The notes beneath the pieces were generated by a model, which was not told where the DNA came from, did not search any database, and was given only the letters and a program-made list of their open reading frames with translations. 64,000 bases of DNA, taken from the NCBI GenBank assembly GCA_963932465.1, contig OZ010786.1, positions 276,056,411 to 276,120,410 of the forward strand. The letters run 5' to 3'. The position numbers were made by a program, and so were the translations under genes. The stretch comes from Maratus speciosus. Lineage: Eukaryota > Arthropoda > Arachnida > Araneae > Salticidae. Shown in pieces: positions 21,376 to 31,905 of the stretch. Position 1 is the stretch's first letter. Each line of letters starts with the position of its first letter.

Positions 21376-24300
21376 TCTATACTTCTATACTTTTTTTCAT
21401 ATTATAAAGAGGAAAAAATTGTTTATTTGTCGGAGATAAGCTCAGGAACTACCGAACCGATTCCAAAAGTAATGGTATCAAAATGATGGTGTTCACCCAA
21501 CTTAGAACATAGGCTATATCTTATGTTGGTGCCACTACCCCAAAGGGGGTGCAGGAGCAAAAAACGTTCTAAAAATGCGATTTTTGCGTTACTGAAGGGC
21601 CTAGAAATATGAAATTTGGAATATTAGTTACTTATAAGATATAAATGGTGTCTAAGAACAGTTCTTAAACAATTCGAAATTCAAAAGGGGTGAAAATGCA
21701 CAAAAAGCGTTCTAAAAAACGATCTAAATGGTAGTTTCTACATAATCTCAGGAAATACCAAACCGATTTCAAAAGTAATGGTATAAAAATGATGGTGTTA
21801 GTCCAACTTAGAACATAGGCTATATTTTATGTTGGTGCCACTACCGCAAAGGGGGTGCAGGAGCAAAAAACGTTCTAAAAATGCAATTTTTGCGTTACTG
21901 AAGGACCTAGAAATATGAAATTTGGAATATTAGTTACTTATAAGATATAAATGGTGTCTAAGAACAGTTCTTAAACAATTCGAAATTTAAAAGGGGTGAA
22001 AATGCACAAAAAGCGTTCTAAAAAACGTTCTAAATGGTAGTTTCTACATAATCTCAGGAAATACCAAACCGATTTAAAAAATATTGGTGTCAAAATGATA
22101 GTGACAACGTTTGCTCCAAGATAGGCTGTGTTTTATGTCGGTGCCACTACCCCAAAGGGGGTGTAGGAGTAAAAAACTTTCTAAAAATGCGATTTATGTG
22201 TTACTGATGGGCCTAGAAATACGAAATTTAAAGTATCAGCTACTTATTAGATATAAGGAATTTCTAAGAACAGTTCTTAAACAATTCGAAATTTAAAAGG
22301 GTGAAAATGCGCGAAAAGCGTTCTAAAAAACGTTCTAAATGGTAGTTTCTACACAATCTCAGGAAATACCAAACCGATTTAAAAAATAATGGCGTCAAAA
22401 TGATGGTGAAAATCCTTGCTCCAACATAGACTATGTTTTATGTCGGTGCCACTACCCCAAAGGGGCTGCAGGAGAAAAACGTTCTAAATTGCGGATTTTG
22501 CGTGACGGAAGGGCCTTGAATAGTGAAATTTAGAATGGTAGTTAGTTATAAGATATCAATGATCTCTAAGGACATTTCCTAAAAAAATCGAAATTTAAAA
22601 GGAGGGTCAAAATGCGCAAAAAGCGTTGTAAAAAACGTTCTAAATTGCAATTTCTATGCAATCTCAGGAAATACTGAACCGATTTCAAATATAATGGTGT
22701 TAAAATGATGGTGACAGATCTTGCTCCAAGATAGGCTATATTTTATATATGTTTCCACTAACCCAGAGGAGATGCAGGAGCAAAATGAGCGAAAAGCGTT
22801 CTAAAAACGTTCTAAATGCCGATTTGTCACCAATATCTCAGGAAGAATTAAACTGATTTCAAAAGTAATGTTAAGAAATTGATGCTGACAGCCTCTGCTC
22901 TAACATAGACGCTATTTTAAGTCGGTATCACTATCACCTAGACGTTGCAGGAGCAAAAAAGCGTTCCAAATTTCGATTTTTGTGATCGGTAGGGGCTAGC
23001 AACTTAAAATTAGGCAAGGTACATATGTATTACATATAAATGATCTTTAAGAACAGTTTCGAAAAAAATTGGAAATTTAAAAAGGGGTGAAATGCGCGAA
23101 AAGCGTTCTAAAAACGTTCTAAATTGCGATTTCTACTCAATCTCAGGAAATTCCAAAGCTATTTCAAAAGTAATGGTTGCAAATCAATGGTGACAGTCCC
23201 TGCTATAACATAGGTTATATTTTATGTTGCTGTCACTACCATCTGAGGGTTGAAAAAGCAAAACATGTTCTAATTTGCGATTTTTGCATAACTGAAGGGT
23301 CTAACACTTTTAAGTATGGTATGTTATTTACTTACAAGATGCAACTGCTTTCTATGAACTGTCGGAAGAAAATTTCAAATTTAAAAAGATGAAATGAGCG
23401 AAAAACGTTATAAATTACAATTTTTATGTAATCTTTTCAAATACCAAACCGATTAAAAAAATAAAGATAACAAATTGTTGGTGATAGAACCTGCTCAAAC
23501 ATAAGCTATATTTTATGTCTGTGCCACTAGCACCAAAGGCTTGCAGTAGCTAAAAACTTTCTAAATTGCGATTTCTGTGATACTGAAAAGGCTAGAAACT
23601 TTAAATATGGCATGGTAGTTACTTATAAAATATAAATGCCCTCGAAGGACTGTCGAAAATAAATTCGAATTAAAAAGGGGTGAAGTGAAGGGGAGGTGCG
23701 AAAAGCATTCTAAAAAAGTCCTAAATTACGATTTCTACGCTATTTCAGGAAATATAAACCAAATATAAAAGTAATAGTTGCGAATCAATGGTAACAGTCT
23801 CTGATCCTACACAGGCTATATTTTATGCCGATGATTCTACCACCTGGGATTCACAGGAACAACAAACGCTCTAAAAAAGGCCATTAAAAGCTTTCTAAAT
23901 TACGTTTCTGTGGAATATTAGGAAATAACAAACCAATTTCAAAATTAATGTTGGCAAATTAATGGTGACAGTTCCTATTTCAACATAGCCCTTTATGTTG
24001 AGAGAGTTGATAGGACTTGGAATTTGACATGATGGTTAATTTTAAGATGTAAGAAGATGGTTTCTAAAAAATTCAAATCTTCAAACGAATACTAAAATGA
24101 GCGTATTAATTGAGCATAAAAGTTTCAAAATATTTTCTAAATTATTATTTATTTAGTTTTATTTCGTTTTATTAATTTAAGTCTCATTTCTGCCTCATGC
24201 AGTGTAACAATGATATTTAGTCAAACTGTGTTTTAAATAGTAATTTTTTTAAATTATTCCTAAATGTAATAAGTACCTTTTAATAAAATAAAATATTACC

Positions 24301-24408
24301 TTTTAATAAAATAAAAATTTAGTTAGTACCTTTTAATAAAAATTAGACATATAAATATCACTTGGCATATTTCAAATATTACGCGAGCAAAGCCGCGGGG
24401 TTTGCTAG
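21376..24408 (+). mobile_element. Hel-gamma, Helitron-like element with internal satellite
   Basis: The 5' end after an A reads TCTATACTTCTATAC, then 'cattataaagaggaaaaa'-type text. The 3' end reads 'gcgagcaaagccgcgggg', then 'tttgCTAG', followed by T. The last 20 bases can form a small hairpin (gcaaa against tttgc). This is the form of Helitron ends seen across arthropods (from general knowledge, not searched). Its body is almost wholly the 305-bp array at 21441-24120. No Rep/helicase gene. Confidence 0.72.
21441..24120 (+). repeat. ~305-bp tandem array inside Hel-gamma
   Basis: Units start with 'ctcaggaaataccaaaccga' at 21441, 21747, 22053, 22358, 22663, 22837, 23142, 23431, 23744 and 23918. 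Steps are 306, 306, 305, 305, 174, 305, 289, 313 and 174. Each unit holds 'ggtgccactaccccaaaggg', 'gcgttctaaaaaacgttc' and 'ggcctagaaat'. Units on the left are most alike; those on the right are most diverged. The two 174-bp units have the same internal deletion length. Short frames across it are only repeat. Confidence 0.92.
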
Positions 24409-25330
24409 TAATATTATATAAGGATACACAGTTTCACTTTCCATATGATAAGCAGGCATTTTTAATCAAAATTATTTTTTCCAATAAAACTGCACAAAAG
24501 TTAAATTTTTTGAAAGATCGTTAAAAAATAATTGCTGTTTAAGCGATAAATTAAATTCAAATATGGATATATTCTGAACAATTTCAGTGGAAATCAGGCT
24601 GACAACTGAATATCTCATTCCATCAAAGTAAACAAACAGTAGCGAGTCGTTCATTTTGGCGATTAAAAATATTAAACCATGAAGGTAATCATTTGTAAAG
24701 CGAGGTCGCCAGAGAGGAAATTAAAATAATTCATCTGATTGTGATTTTTATAGCTGTCAAATCAGGAGGCAGAATGCAGCTTTGTTCGTGACGTCATTCG
24801 CCTATGAACCAACGAAATAAATTTTAGTTTTAAAATTGAGCTCGCTGTTTATTGAACGTGAATCATTTATTATTATTATTATTGATCGTATCAAAACAAC
24901 TTATTTGCTAGATTTCGGAAATATATTATTTGTTTACACTATAACTTACATTTTCCGTTCATTCTGAGGTGGATATTACCATTTAGTACTTATTTAATGA
25001 TGAAAGATTTGCATCAAAATTGTAATACGGAATTATACATCAGGCTACGAACATTTCTCAGTAATTTTTTGCTATTTAAATTATAGATTCACAGTAATTT
25101 TGTTGACCCTAACGCTGGATTCTTTTGGTGTCGTATTAGCTGAAATGCGCTAATAGGCAGAGGATCCAATTACGGAAGATTATTCAACATGTTAAAATCT
25201 CCGCATTGGTAAACGTATTACAATTCATATGTAGACGGACATGAAACAAACTACCTAAGTGAGTTAAGCGGTTTTTGACAAGAAACATGAAATATATAAC
25301 ATAAAAAAATATACGAAATGCTGCCATAAT
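24409..25330. other. Unassigned A+T-rich sequence
   Basis: No gene or repeat partner seen except a short (att)n run near 24872 and one TGACGTCA at about 24789. Confidence 0.5.
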
Positions 25331-26052
25331 CTTAAAGAATTTTTCATTCCTCGATCAGAATCTTCCGTTTTGGCGAAAGATTAAGTAAATAAATCAAATT
25401 ATAAATAAAAGTAACATGTTGCAATTCTTAGCATAAATTTAAGAGCGACCAAACTGCTCGCCAGAAGCGGCTAGTAATTAAAATATACATACAGCACAAA
25501 TAATTGTACAAAACTTACTTTTAGGTGCATAAATATACCCCATATATATAAAATCCTAATGAAACGAATTTATGAAACAGATATATGAAACGACTGAAAT
25601 GAGACGAATTTATGAAACGACTGAATAAACAACTGATTATGTTTCACGGCGATTTCTCCTAAAATATGAAATATTTTGCGATGTAATTAACACCAAAAAT
25701 CCGTATTGATCCGCAGATCTCAAAACTGGTATTAGAATTAGTTTTCGAAATATTATTTTTTTTTCTAATTTTAAATACTTTTCTCTAATGATGGCAACTC
25801 AAATTTTAATCATAACGGATATTTTTTTTTTCATATTTTGGAAAAAGCTATTATTTTAAACTACATTGGCGAACAGTTTGGCCTCCCTTAAATGTATGCT
25901 AAGAAATGTATCATGTTACTTTTATTCATAATTCAATTTGTATTTCACTTTCATTTTATTTAATACAAAACTTTCATTTAAAACTGAAACAATTAAAATA
26001 AATGGCTTTCAATCCTTTATTTTTTTTTAAACGAAACGAGAAGAAAAATGTT

Positions 26053-26360
26053 AGGCACAGATGTCATATACGCAACGGGGAGCCAAAATGACGTTATTTT
26101 GCCTGACATGGTATCCCGGCAATTGTTGCTTATTTATTAATAAATGCTTATTTGAATTTATTTTCTTTTTATTTACAAAAAATGTTATATATTGTTTTGT
26201 TCTATAGATATTAATTATTTTTTTATATATTTATTGTTATTTCATTTTAAAAATAATAGAAAATAATTAAAAAATACGCATGCAACTGGCATTCGAAAAC
26301 TAGGTTTTCGCCAAATCGTCGTAAAAAATCACGCCAAACTCGGTGCGTATATGACAGTGC
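26053..26360. mobile_element. Rep-D copy 2
   Basis: Starts GGCACAGATGTCATATACGC and ends with the inverted 'gcgtatatgacagtgc', in which three bases of the terminal repeat are lost. The interior shares 'cgttattttgcctgacatgg' with 57831-57850 and 'aggttttcgccaaat' with the other copies. No clear target duplication remains. Confidence 0.7.
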
Positions 26361-26405
26361 AACAAATCATGACATTTAATTTCAACTTCAAAGCAATGTT
26401 TTAAT

Positions 26406-27285
26406 GGTACGACTTCTCCCGTCGACCAATTTCGCCAAAGTATATAAATCGTCAAACCACTCGCCAAATTATACAAATTGACATACTTTTTAGGTGCGTT
26501 CGTAATTATATAAATACGTAGCACCTATAGTCGTCGTTCAGTCCGTCTGTCCGTCCGTCCGTCCGCATATAAGAGAGCAAAAACTATCCAACCGAATGGT
26601 CTGAAATTTTAAATATATGATTGTTGTAAAATTTTGTCGGGCCATTTCAAATTTTATGAAAATCGGATGTATAGTTTAATTACAGGGACATTCAAAATTT
26701 TTTCTTTACATTACGGCCAATGGGAAAAATTATTGCAAGTGCATTTTAATGATGTTACAGCCTTCCAAATGGTCTGAAATTTTAAATATATAATTGTTGC
26801 AAAATTTTGTCGAGCCATTTCAGATTTTATGAAAATTGGATGAATAGTTTAATTACAGGGACAGTCAAAAGTTTTCCGTTACATTACGGGCAATGGGAAA
26901 AAATTATTGCAAGTGCATTTTAATGATGTTACAGACTATGCACTTATGAAGTGCAAAAAAAAAAAAAATATATATATATATATACATTCAGTACAATATG
27001 GGGGGCAAACAATATTTATAAAATTAGTTATTGTACCAACGCACCTCATTTGCCACGTTTGACGAGCAATTTCCTACTTGTTTATTTTAAATAACGAAAG
27101 AACAAATAAATTAGCATAACATTAATAAAAATACAAATAAAACGTCGAAATAAAAATCACTTGATGGCGTAAACACGCATAATTTCCTTAAAGTCAAGTG
27201 AATGTGACATTTACGATCAACCATTATTGACATTTAATCTTATAGTTTGGCGACAGATTTTTGGTCGATGGGATAACCAAGTACC
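26406..27285. mobile_element. Rep-X copy 2, interrupted by another small element
   Basis: Ends GGTACGACTTCTCCCGTCG and, inverted, GGTACTTGGTTATCCCATCG. GTTTTAAT precedes it and GTTTTAAC follows three bases after it, consistent with an 8-bp target duplication plus a short ACC duplication. Compared with copy 1, sequence at about 26491-27085 is extra. Confidence 0.65.
26492..27046. mobile_element. Small element with AGGTGCGTT ends and a tandem pair inside
   Basis: AGGTGCGTT at 26492 is inverted as AACGCACCT ending at 27046. Inside, two ~170-bp direct units share 'aatggtctgaaattttaaat' and 'tgcaagtgcattttaatgat'. A (gtcc)n run at about 26548 and an A-run with (at)n near 26956 are also present. 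No coding capacity. Confidence 0.65.
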
Positions 27286-27695
27286 ACCGTTTTAACTGAC
27301 AACTCGAAAAATAAAAAAAAGCTAACTGGCGAGTTAAAAAAAAGCTATTGGCGAGATTTGCATCAGGCTAACATAAACGTATCTAGCAATTCTTAGCGAT
27401 CATGGCAACGTTTATGTAGTTTTATTCGAAAAAATAATTTTGATTCTTTAATCAAAATGGAAACCTTTCTTATGAAAAGCGAAGAGATCCGCCCGTAATT
27501 GTTTATGGCAGTTACATGACTTGGACTATTATAATATAAGTGAAATAATGGCGATAGAATAATATTTGGCGACTTATCACACCTGTGGCAGGCTAACATT
27601 AAAGTACCGAAATGGCCGCCTGGAATATAAAAAGAGAAGGGATCCTCCCGGAACTGTTGATGATAGTCACATGACTTAGGCTATTATTATAAATA

Positions 27696-28332
27696 CTAGC
27701 CGCCCTTGGCGACCAGTTTGGTCTCCCTTAAACATATGCTAAGCATTGCATCATGTTACTGTTATACATAATTTAATTTACTTGCTCAATCCTTTGCCAA
27801 ATCCGAAGATTCTGATACAGAAATCCTTAACTCGGCATTTTCATGTTAGCCGGGCGTAGGTGATAAATCGCCAAATATTGTTCTAGTAGTATTTTTCGCA
27901 TTTCATTAATTTCATTTAAAATATAGCAATTTCACTCATTTTATTTAAAATTCATAACTTGAATTTAAAACTGAAATATTCAAAATTTATGACTCTCAAT
28001 TATTGCTTAAAAAAAAAAAAAAAAGAAAATGAAAAAAAAAAAAAAGAAAAGTAATAAATGATACCATAAACCATGACATTTAATTTCAGCATCAAAGCTT
28101 TGTTTTAATTTATCACGCGAAAAATTGTTTATGACATTCGCATGAAATAGTCTATTATAATACTGATGACATGATATTTAAAATATTTGGCGAAGAAACA
28201 ATATTTGGCGATTTATCACCAGCTCCCGGCTAACATTAAATTACCAAATTGGCCGCTTGGCATACAAAAAGTGAAGCGGTCAACCCGGAACTGTTGATGT
28301 CAGTCACATGACTTAGGCTATTATTATAGAGA
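27696..28332 (-). mobile_element. Hel-alpha copy 3, short form
   Basis: 637 bp on the minus strand: A then TCTATAATAATAGCC at 28332, 'gacatcaacagttccgggtt' shortly after, and at the other end 'ccaaactggtcgccaagg' then gcggCTAG and T. Both ends match copy 1. It lies head-to-tail with copy 2. Confidence 0.7.
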
Positions 28333-28554
28333 TTGTTTTCAATTCTAAAAACAGCGCAAAGAATAATATTTCCTAACGATTAAAAATGTATTTACTCGTG
28401 ACTATTAAAAACAGAAAAAGAACTTTAAAATTACTATTAAATAAGTTCGTGTTAAAAGCAGGAAAATATTGAAAATTAGGACTTGAAAGTTGTATTTGCA
28501 AGTGAATATTAAAAGAGAAAGGAAACTTTAAAATAATAATTAAATTGATATGCG

Positions 28555-28768
28555 TTAAACCCTTTCAAGGGAAGGTACTTCTATTCGCAAAATCTTGAAA
28601 TCAGTGACTGGCACCAGAATTTACAAACAAATTTCGAAATACAAAAATACATTTGTTCACTTACTTAATAAAAGGTAAATTTTCATCCTGATACTCTGGT
28701 GCCAATGTGACATTTCAGAATTAAAATTAAGTGGTCCAAAAATGAACCACCGCCCTTGAAGGGGTTAA
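28555..28768. mobile_element. TTAA-bounded MITE inside Hel-beta
   Basis: TTAA at 28555-28558 and 28765-28768 flank 'accctttcaaggg' and, inverted, 'ccccttcaagggcgg'. An inner pair, 'gactggcaccagaat' and inverted 'cattggcaccagag', adds a subterminal palindrome. The homologous place at 45500-45510 is uninterrupted ('atgcgttagaaat'), which supports insertion. Confidence 0.8.
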
Positions 28769-29221
28769 AGCAGTAAATTTTAGTAATTGTAGTAAATTGT
28801 ATTATGTCAATCGTTTTATAACGCTGTTAAAAAATACCGGGAGGCAAAGACTATGTTTACTTAATTCACTTTATTTTAGCTTCTTTTCAAATGTTTAACT
28901 GATCTTCTTTAACCAAACACGAAAACAATCATTGGATGTCTTAATAGCAACTGATTTTGCCTTAAATTTTTGCAATCAAAGGGAATTGAGTGGGAACCCG
29001 TTTACGGGGAGATCGCTACAGGTTTTTTCAGTATAATTCAATCTTCTCTAATCTTTTTAAAACCGATCAGATTAGCGTGCTTTTAGATTCTGCAGTGTCT
29101 GAACGGGGGTTGGCGAGCGTAGCTTGCAGGGGGCAGAGCCCCCTAGTATAATATAAAGATATATTTATGCGTTCTAGGTTTTTCTGATGTATTTTGAGAT
29201 ATTTTAAATTTGTATTTTAAA

Positions 29222-29300
29222 TATTTTTATATTATACTTATGCACCTAAAAGTAATTTTGTACAATTATTTGTGCGTTATAAATATTTTAATTACCTAAT
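29222..29300 (-). repeat. Inverted partner of 25475-25545
   Basis: 'atgcacctaaaagtaattttg' type text followed by 'tacaattatttgtgcg' here is the reverse complement of 25480-25540. The pair brackets Hel-beta, so they may be arms of a small foldback into which Hel-beta jumped. Confidence 0.55.
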
Positions 29301-29359
29301 TTCTCGTTCTAAAATTCCTAAAAATTTACGTTTTGGCGGTAATTTACCCTTTAACATAG

Positions 29360-30573
29360 TTGTATTTTAAAAGGATGTAGAGTAGTTATCCCAGACATTC
29401 ATAGAAAACAAATGTTAAAGGTCTTACACTTTGGTCATTTTGGTATAGTAAAAATGAAGTATGTGGCTCGCAATTTTGTATGGTGACCAGGACTAGGCCA
29501 CTATATTGAAGATATTACACGAAATGGCATTGTTTGTGTAAATTTAAAACAAAATCCTCCTAAGGTAGACACACATAATTTGGAATAATCTAAACCTCCA
29601 TGGCAAAGAATTAATATAGATTATTTTGCTCCTGTCATTGGAAAAAATGCTTCTCTGAGCAGTTGATGCTCATAGCAAATGGGCTGACGTTTTTATTGTT
29701 CCTCGTACAACTGCAGAAAATACAATTGCTTGTCATTCTTCACTTTTTGCCAGATCCGGCCATCCTATATCTTTAGTATAAGATAATGCGAAACAATTTT
29801 CCCCATGCAGAATTTGAAACATTCTTTAAAAATCGTGGTTTAAAAATATGTTGAGTGCACCATAGCATTCAGCTACAAATGTACAGTCTGAGAGATATGC
29901 GCAAACTATCAAACGGGGAATAAAAGTCTTAGCTTCAGGATCTGATACTTTGCAAATGAAAATAAATTTGAATATGGAAAGATGCCTCATGTTACAACGA
30001 GTCCTGCATCTTTAATTCTAAAACGTCATATAAGAACAAAAATAGATTTGATAGTTACAAGCGTTACAAATTTTCTTCATGATAAACAAAAATGCTGAAA
30101 AGTTCAAGGTTAAAATAAACGAATTTCAAATTAACCAGAAAGTGGCTGTAAGAAATTATATTCCAGAAGGCAAATTGAAAATTGGCTGTATTATAGCAAT
30201 ACAAAGAAAATTACACTATAGAATTCAAGTTGGTTCGAATATTTGGAAAAGACATGTTGATCAAACAACTAATCTAGGTTCAGAGATTTCTTTAGATAAT
30301 GGGAAAACTTCTGAAGAAAATGATAACAGAAGTTTCAGAAGTGAAAATTCAATTATGGAGCAAGGTGATTTTCAATCAATACAGTCTGGTATCACAGATC
30401 TCCAACCAGATGACACTCATCTGATACATCGAAATACTTCAGGTCCTATACCATCTGACTCTCTTGATTCTAATAGCTCAATTCCTAAATCAACTGACTC
30501 TGATTTAATACTACCTCCGAAACCTTCTGTCCCAAATATTTCCATTGTGGGTGCTGCTGAATCAACATGCTGA
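29360..30573 (+). pseudogene. pol: Gypsy integrase, many stops
   Basis: Inserts element cDNA. Broken frames give, in order: CRVVIPDIHRKQMLKVLHFG and HFGIVKMKYVARNFVW (zinc-binding HH half, with the following Trp codon now TGA near 29483), one remaining Cys of the CC half, PPWQRINIDYFAPV (first catalytic Asp), HSKWADVF, a V-x-DNAKQFS stretch (second Asp, preceded by a stop), and QSERYAQTIKRG (the third catalytic acid, Glu). The frame opening at 30079 holds KVAVRNYIPEGKLKIGCI, which is the C-terminal chromatin- or DNA-binding part, then KRHVDQ and a Ser/Pro-rich tail of about 90 residues ending at 30573. All three catalytic positions can still be read. Confidence 0.88.
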
Positions 30574-30680
30574 AATCATCATTGATGATGCTGTTGATGT
30601 CGCCGTAAAAACTAATTTTTCTTTTTGTCCATAGAAGATATACAAGAAATAGATGAGCTTCTACACGTCTGAGATATTAA

Positions 30681-30694
30681 GAGTAGGGGAGAAG
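30681..30694 (+). promoter_or_regulatory. Gypsy polypurine tract
   Basis: GAGTAGGGGAGAAG ends immediately before the 3' LTR, as expected for the plus-strand primer. Confidence 0.8.
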
Positions 30695-30853
30695 TGTGGT
30701 ATCTTTAGTTTGAAATACAGTCTAGTGTTTGTGCACATTAGTGCTCGTATTGTGATGTGCTTTAAATAAATGTGAAATATGTTCTCTACATCGGCGCCAT
30801 CTCATATTGTGTCCACTATTATATTTTTAAAGTAATTAATTAGGAATACAATA
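30695..30853 (+). repeat. Gypsy 3' LTR
   Basis: Begins TGTGGTATCTTTAG and matches 12613-12772. GATTT, the presumed right target duplication, follows at 30854-30858. Confidence 0.88.
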
Positions 30854-30917
30854 GATTTTACAACGCAATTTTTGGGCTGATGATCGATATAAGTATTTTC
30901 TTTCATTTCCTATATTA

Positions 30918-31175
30918 AAAAAAATACAAGATACAGAATTAATATTTATAAGGGGCTTAAAAAGAATCAGACATTTGGCGAGCAAAAAATTGGAATGACA
31001 GATTACGCGCAGAATTACAAATAAATTTTGCATCTAGAATAAAAATTTCAGTGCAAAATTATAGTTCAGATTGTAATAATTACCCTGAATCTAAATAAAT
31101 TTGTATTTGAAACATTTTTATTTTTTAATACAAAGTTGTTTTTAACTAATACAAAATTTTGAAAAATTCAGCAGT
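30918..31175 (+). repeat. 250-bp direct repeat, first copy, with short open end
   Basis: It matches 31638-31905 closely. One frame from about 30961 is open for 43 codons (DIWRAKNWNDRLRAEL, then NFASRIKISV, then a stop at TAA after PESK). The second copy has an extra A that breaks this frame. The product is not recognised; it might be the last exon of some gene or a transposon tail. Confidence 0.6.
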
Positions 31176-31430
31176 AAAAACGCCTAATCTTTTTGAACAA
31201 TAAAAATGAAGTTTTAGATTCAGCTAATGCAAACTAACGTGAATCATATGTTTTGAAAATTTCATCAAAAAATATTGAGAAGTTTTTGAGATATCCTGCG
31301 CGTTATGCATAGGATCGCCATTTTGAGGAAAATGACCTCAAAGTTTTAGAAATTAGATTCGGCTCTGAGTGAGTATAAGTCTAAAAGACATAATTTCTGT
31401 TCTAATGGGAATTTCAAGGAAAGAATTATA
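31176..31430. other. Spacer between the duplicated blocks
   Basis: No repeat or frame assigned. Confidence 0.5.
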
Positions 31431-31641
31431 TTAAGACTAGAACCGCCGTTAGGGGTCATTTGGACCCCTGCCAAAACTCATAATAGTCGATTCGAACCAG
31501 AAATATTTTCATAAGATATGTTATATGTATGAAGCACAAAAATAGGCTAATTAAATAAGTTAAATTATTTTAAATAAAAATTCTGGTGTGAAACACTTCT
31601 TTATAAAAATTGAGTAAAGTAGCCGGCGGTTCTAGTGTTAA
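31431..31641. mobile_element. TTAA-bounded MITE next to the duplicated block
   Basis: TTAA at 31431-31434 and 31638-31641 flank 'gactagaaccgccg' and, inverted, 'cactagaaccgccg'. Just inside the left end, 'aggggtc..ttggacccct' forms a short palindrome. 211 bp including both TTAA; the piggyBac pattern. Confidence 0.85.
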
Positions 31642-31905
31642 AAAATACAAGATACAGAATTAATATTTATAAGGGACTTAAAAAGAATCAGACATTTGGC
31701 GAGCAAAAAATTGGAATGACAGATTACGCGCAGAATTACAAAATAAATTTTGCATCTAGAATACGAATTTCAGTGGATAATTGTAGTTCAGATTGTATGA
31801 ACTACCCTGAATCTAAATAACTTTGTATTTGAAAAATTTTTATATTTTTAATACAAAGTTGCTTTTAACTAATACGAAATTTTGAAAAATTTCAGGGTTC
31901 AGAAA
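31638..31905 (+). repeat. 250-bp direct repeat, second copy
   Basis: Partner of 30918-31175. It starts exactly at the right TTAA of the MITE. Confidence 0.75.

Larger units (their letters stand above)
17685..25474 (+). mobile_element. Hel-alpha copy 1, Helitron-like, carrying nested insertions
   Basis: The 5' end at 17685 (after an A) reads TCTATATAATAAAAGC, then 'gactgtcatcaacagttccg'. The 3' end reads 'accaaactgctcgccag' then 'aagcggCTAG', followed by T at 25475. Both ends match the minus-strand copy at 27696-28332. A before and T after, 5' TC and 3' CTAG are the Helitron insertion signature. Inside it lie Rep-X (17853-18149), Rep-D (18172-18376) and Hel-gamma (21376-24408). No Rep/helicase gene is present. 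Confidence 0.6.
25861..27692 (-). mobile_element. Hel-alpha copy 2
   Basis: Minus strand: 5' part 'ataataatagcctaagtca' then 'tcatcaacagttccggg' near 27690-27645; 3' end 'ccaaactgttcgccaatg', with CTAG mutated to GTAG near 25861. It carries Rep-D copy 2 and Rep-X copy 2, the latter itself interrupted. Confidence 0.6.
25538..29146 (+). mobile_element. Hel-beta, Helitron-like element, split by two Hel-alpha copies
   Basis: The start near 25538 (CCATATATATAAAATCC) is like 13379. The end is 'gcgagcgtagcttgc', then GGGGGCAGAGCCCC, then CTAG and T at 29147: two hairpins followed by CTAG, a Helitron 3' end. Text at 25690-25864 and again from 28333 ('cagcgcaaagaataatatt', 'aaaagagaaaggaaact') is continuous in the partial copy at 44853-45506, which shows that 25861-28332 was inserted later. 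Confidence 0.62.
12613..30853 (+). mobile_element. Mag-like Gypsy retrotransposon, opened by nested insertions
   Basis: Two ~160-bp LTRs (12613-12772 and 30695-30853) flank, in order, gag pieces (14585-14686 and 15726-15890), RT (15912-17000), RNase H (17080-17510), integrase (29360-30573) and a polypurine tract. All are on the plus strand. The remainder of the 18.2 kb is later insertions: Rep-A with Hel-beta inside it, Rep-E, a TTAA MITE, and a large stack of Helitron-like elements at 17685-29146. The LTRs differ at roughly one position in nine by eye, so the element is old. The order and shared strand of all pieces argue for one element rather than several. Confidence 0.82.

Noticed and set aside
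21441..24120. CRISPR-like regularity of repeated units
   Set aside because: The units are 305 bp and contiguous, with no unique spacers, and the context is eukaryotic.
17685..29146. A single 11.5-kb Helitron from the first TC end to the last CTAG
   Set aside because: The end at 29146 matches the Hel-beta family, whereas the start at 17685 matches Hel-alpha, whose own 3' end is at 25474.
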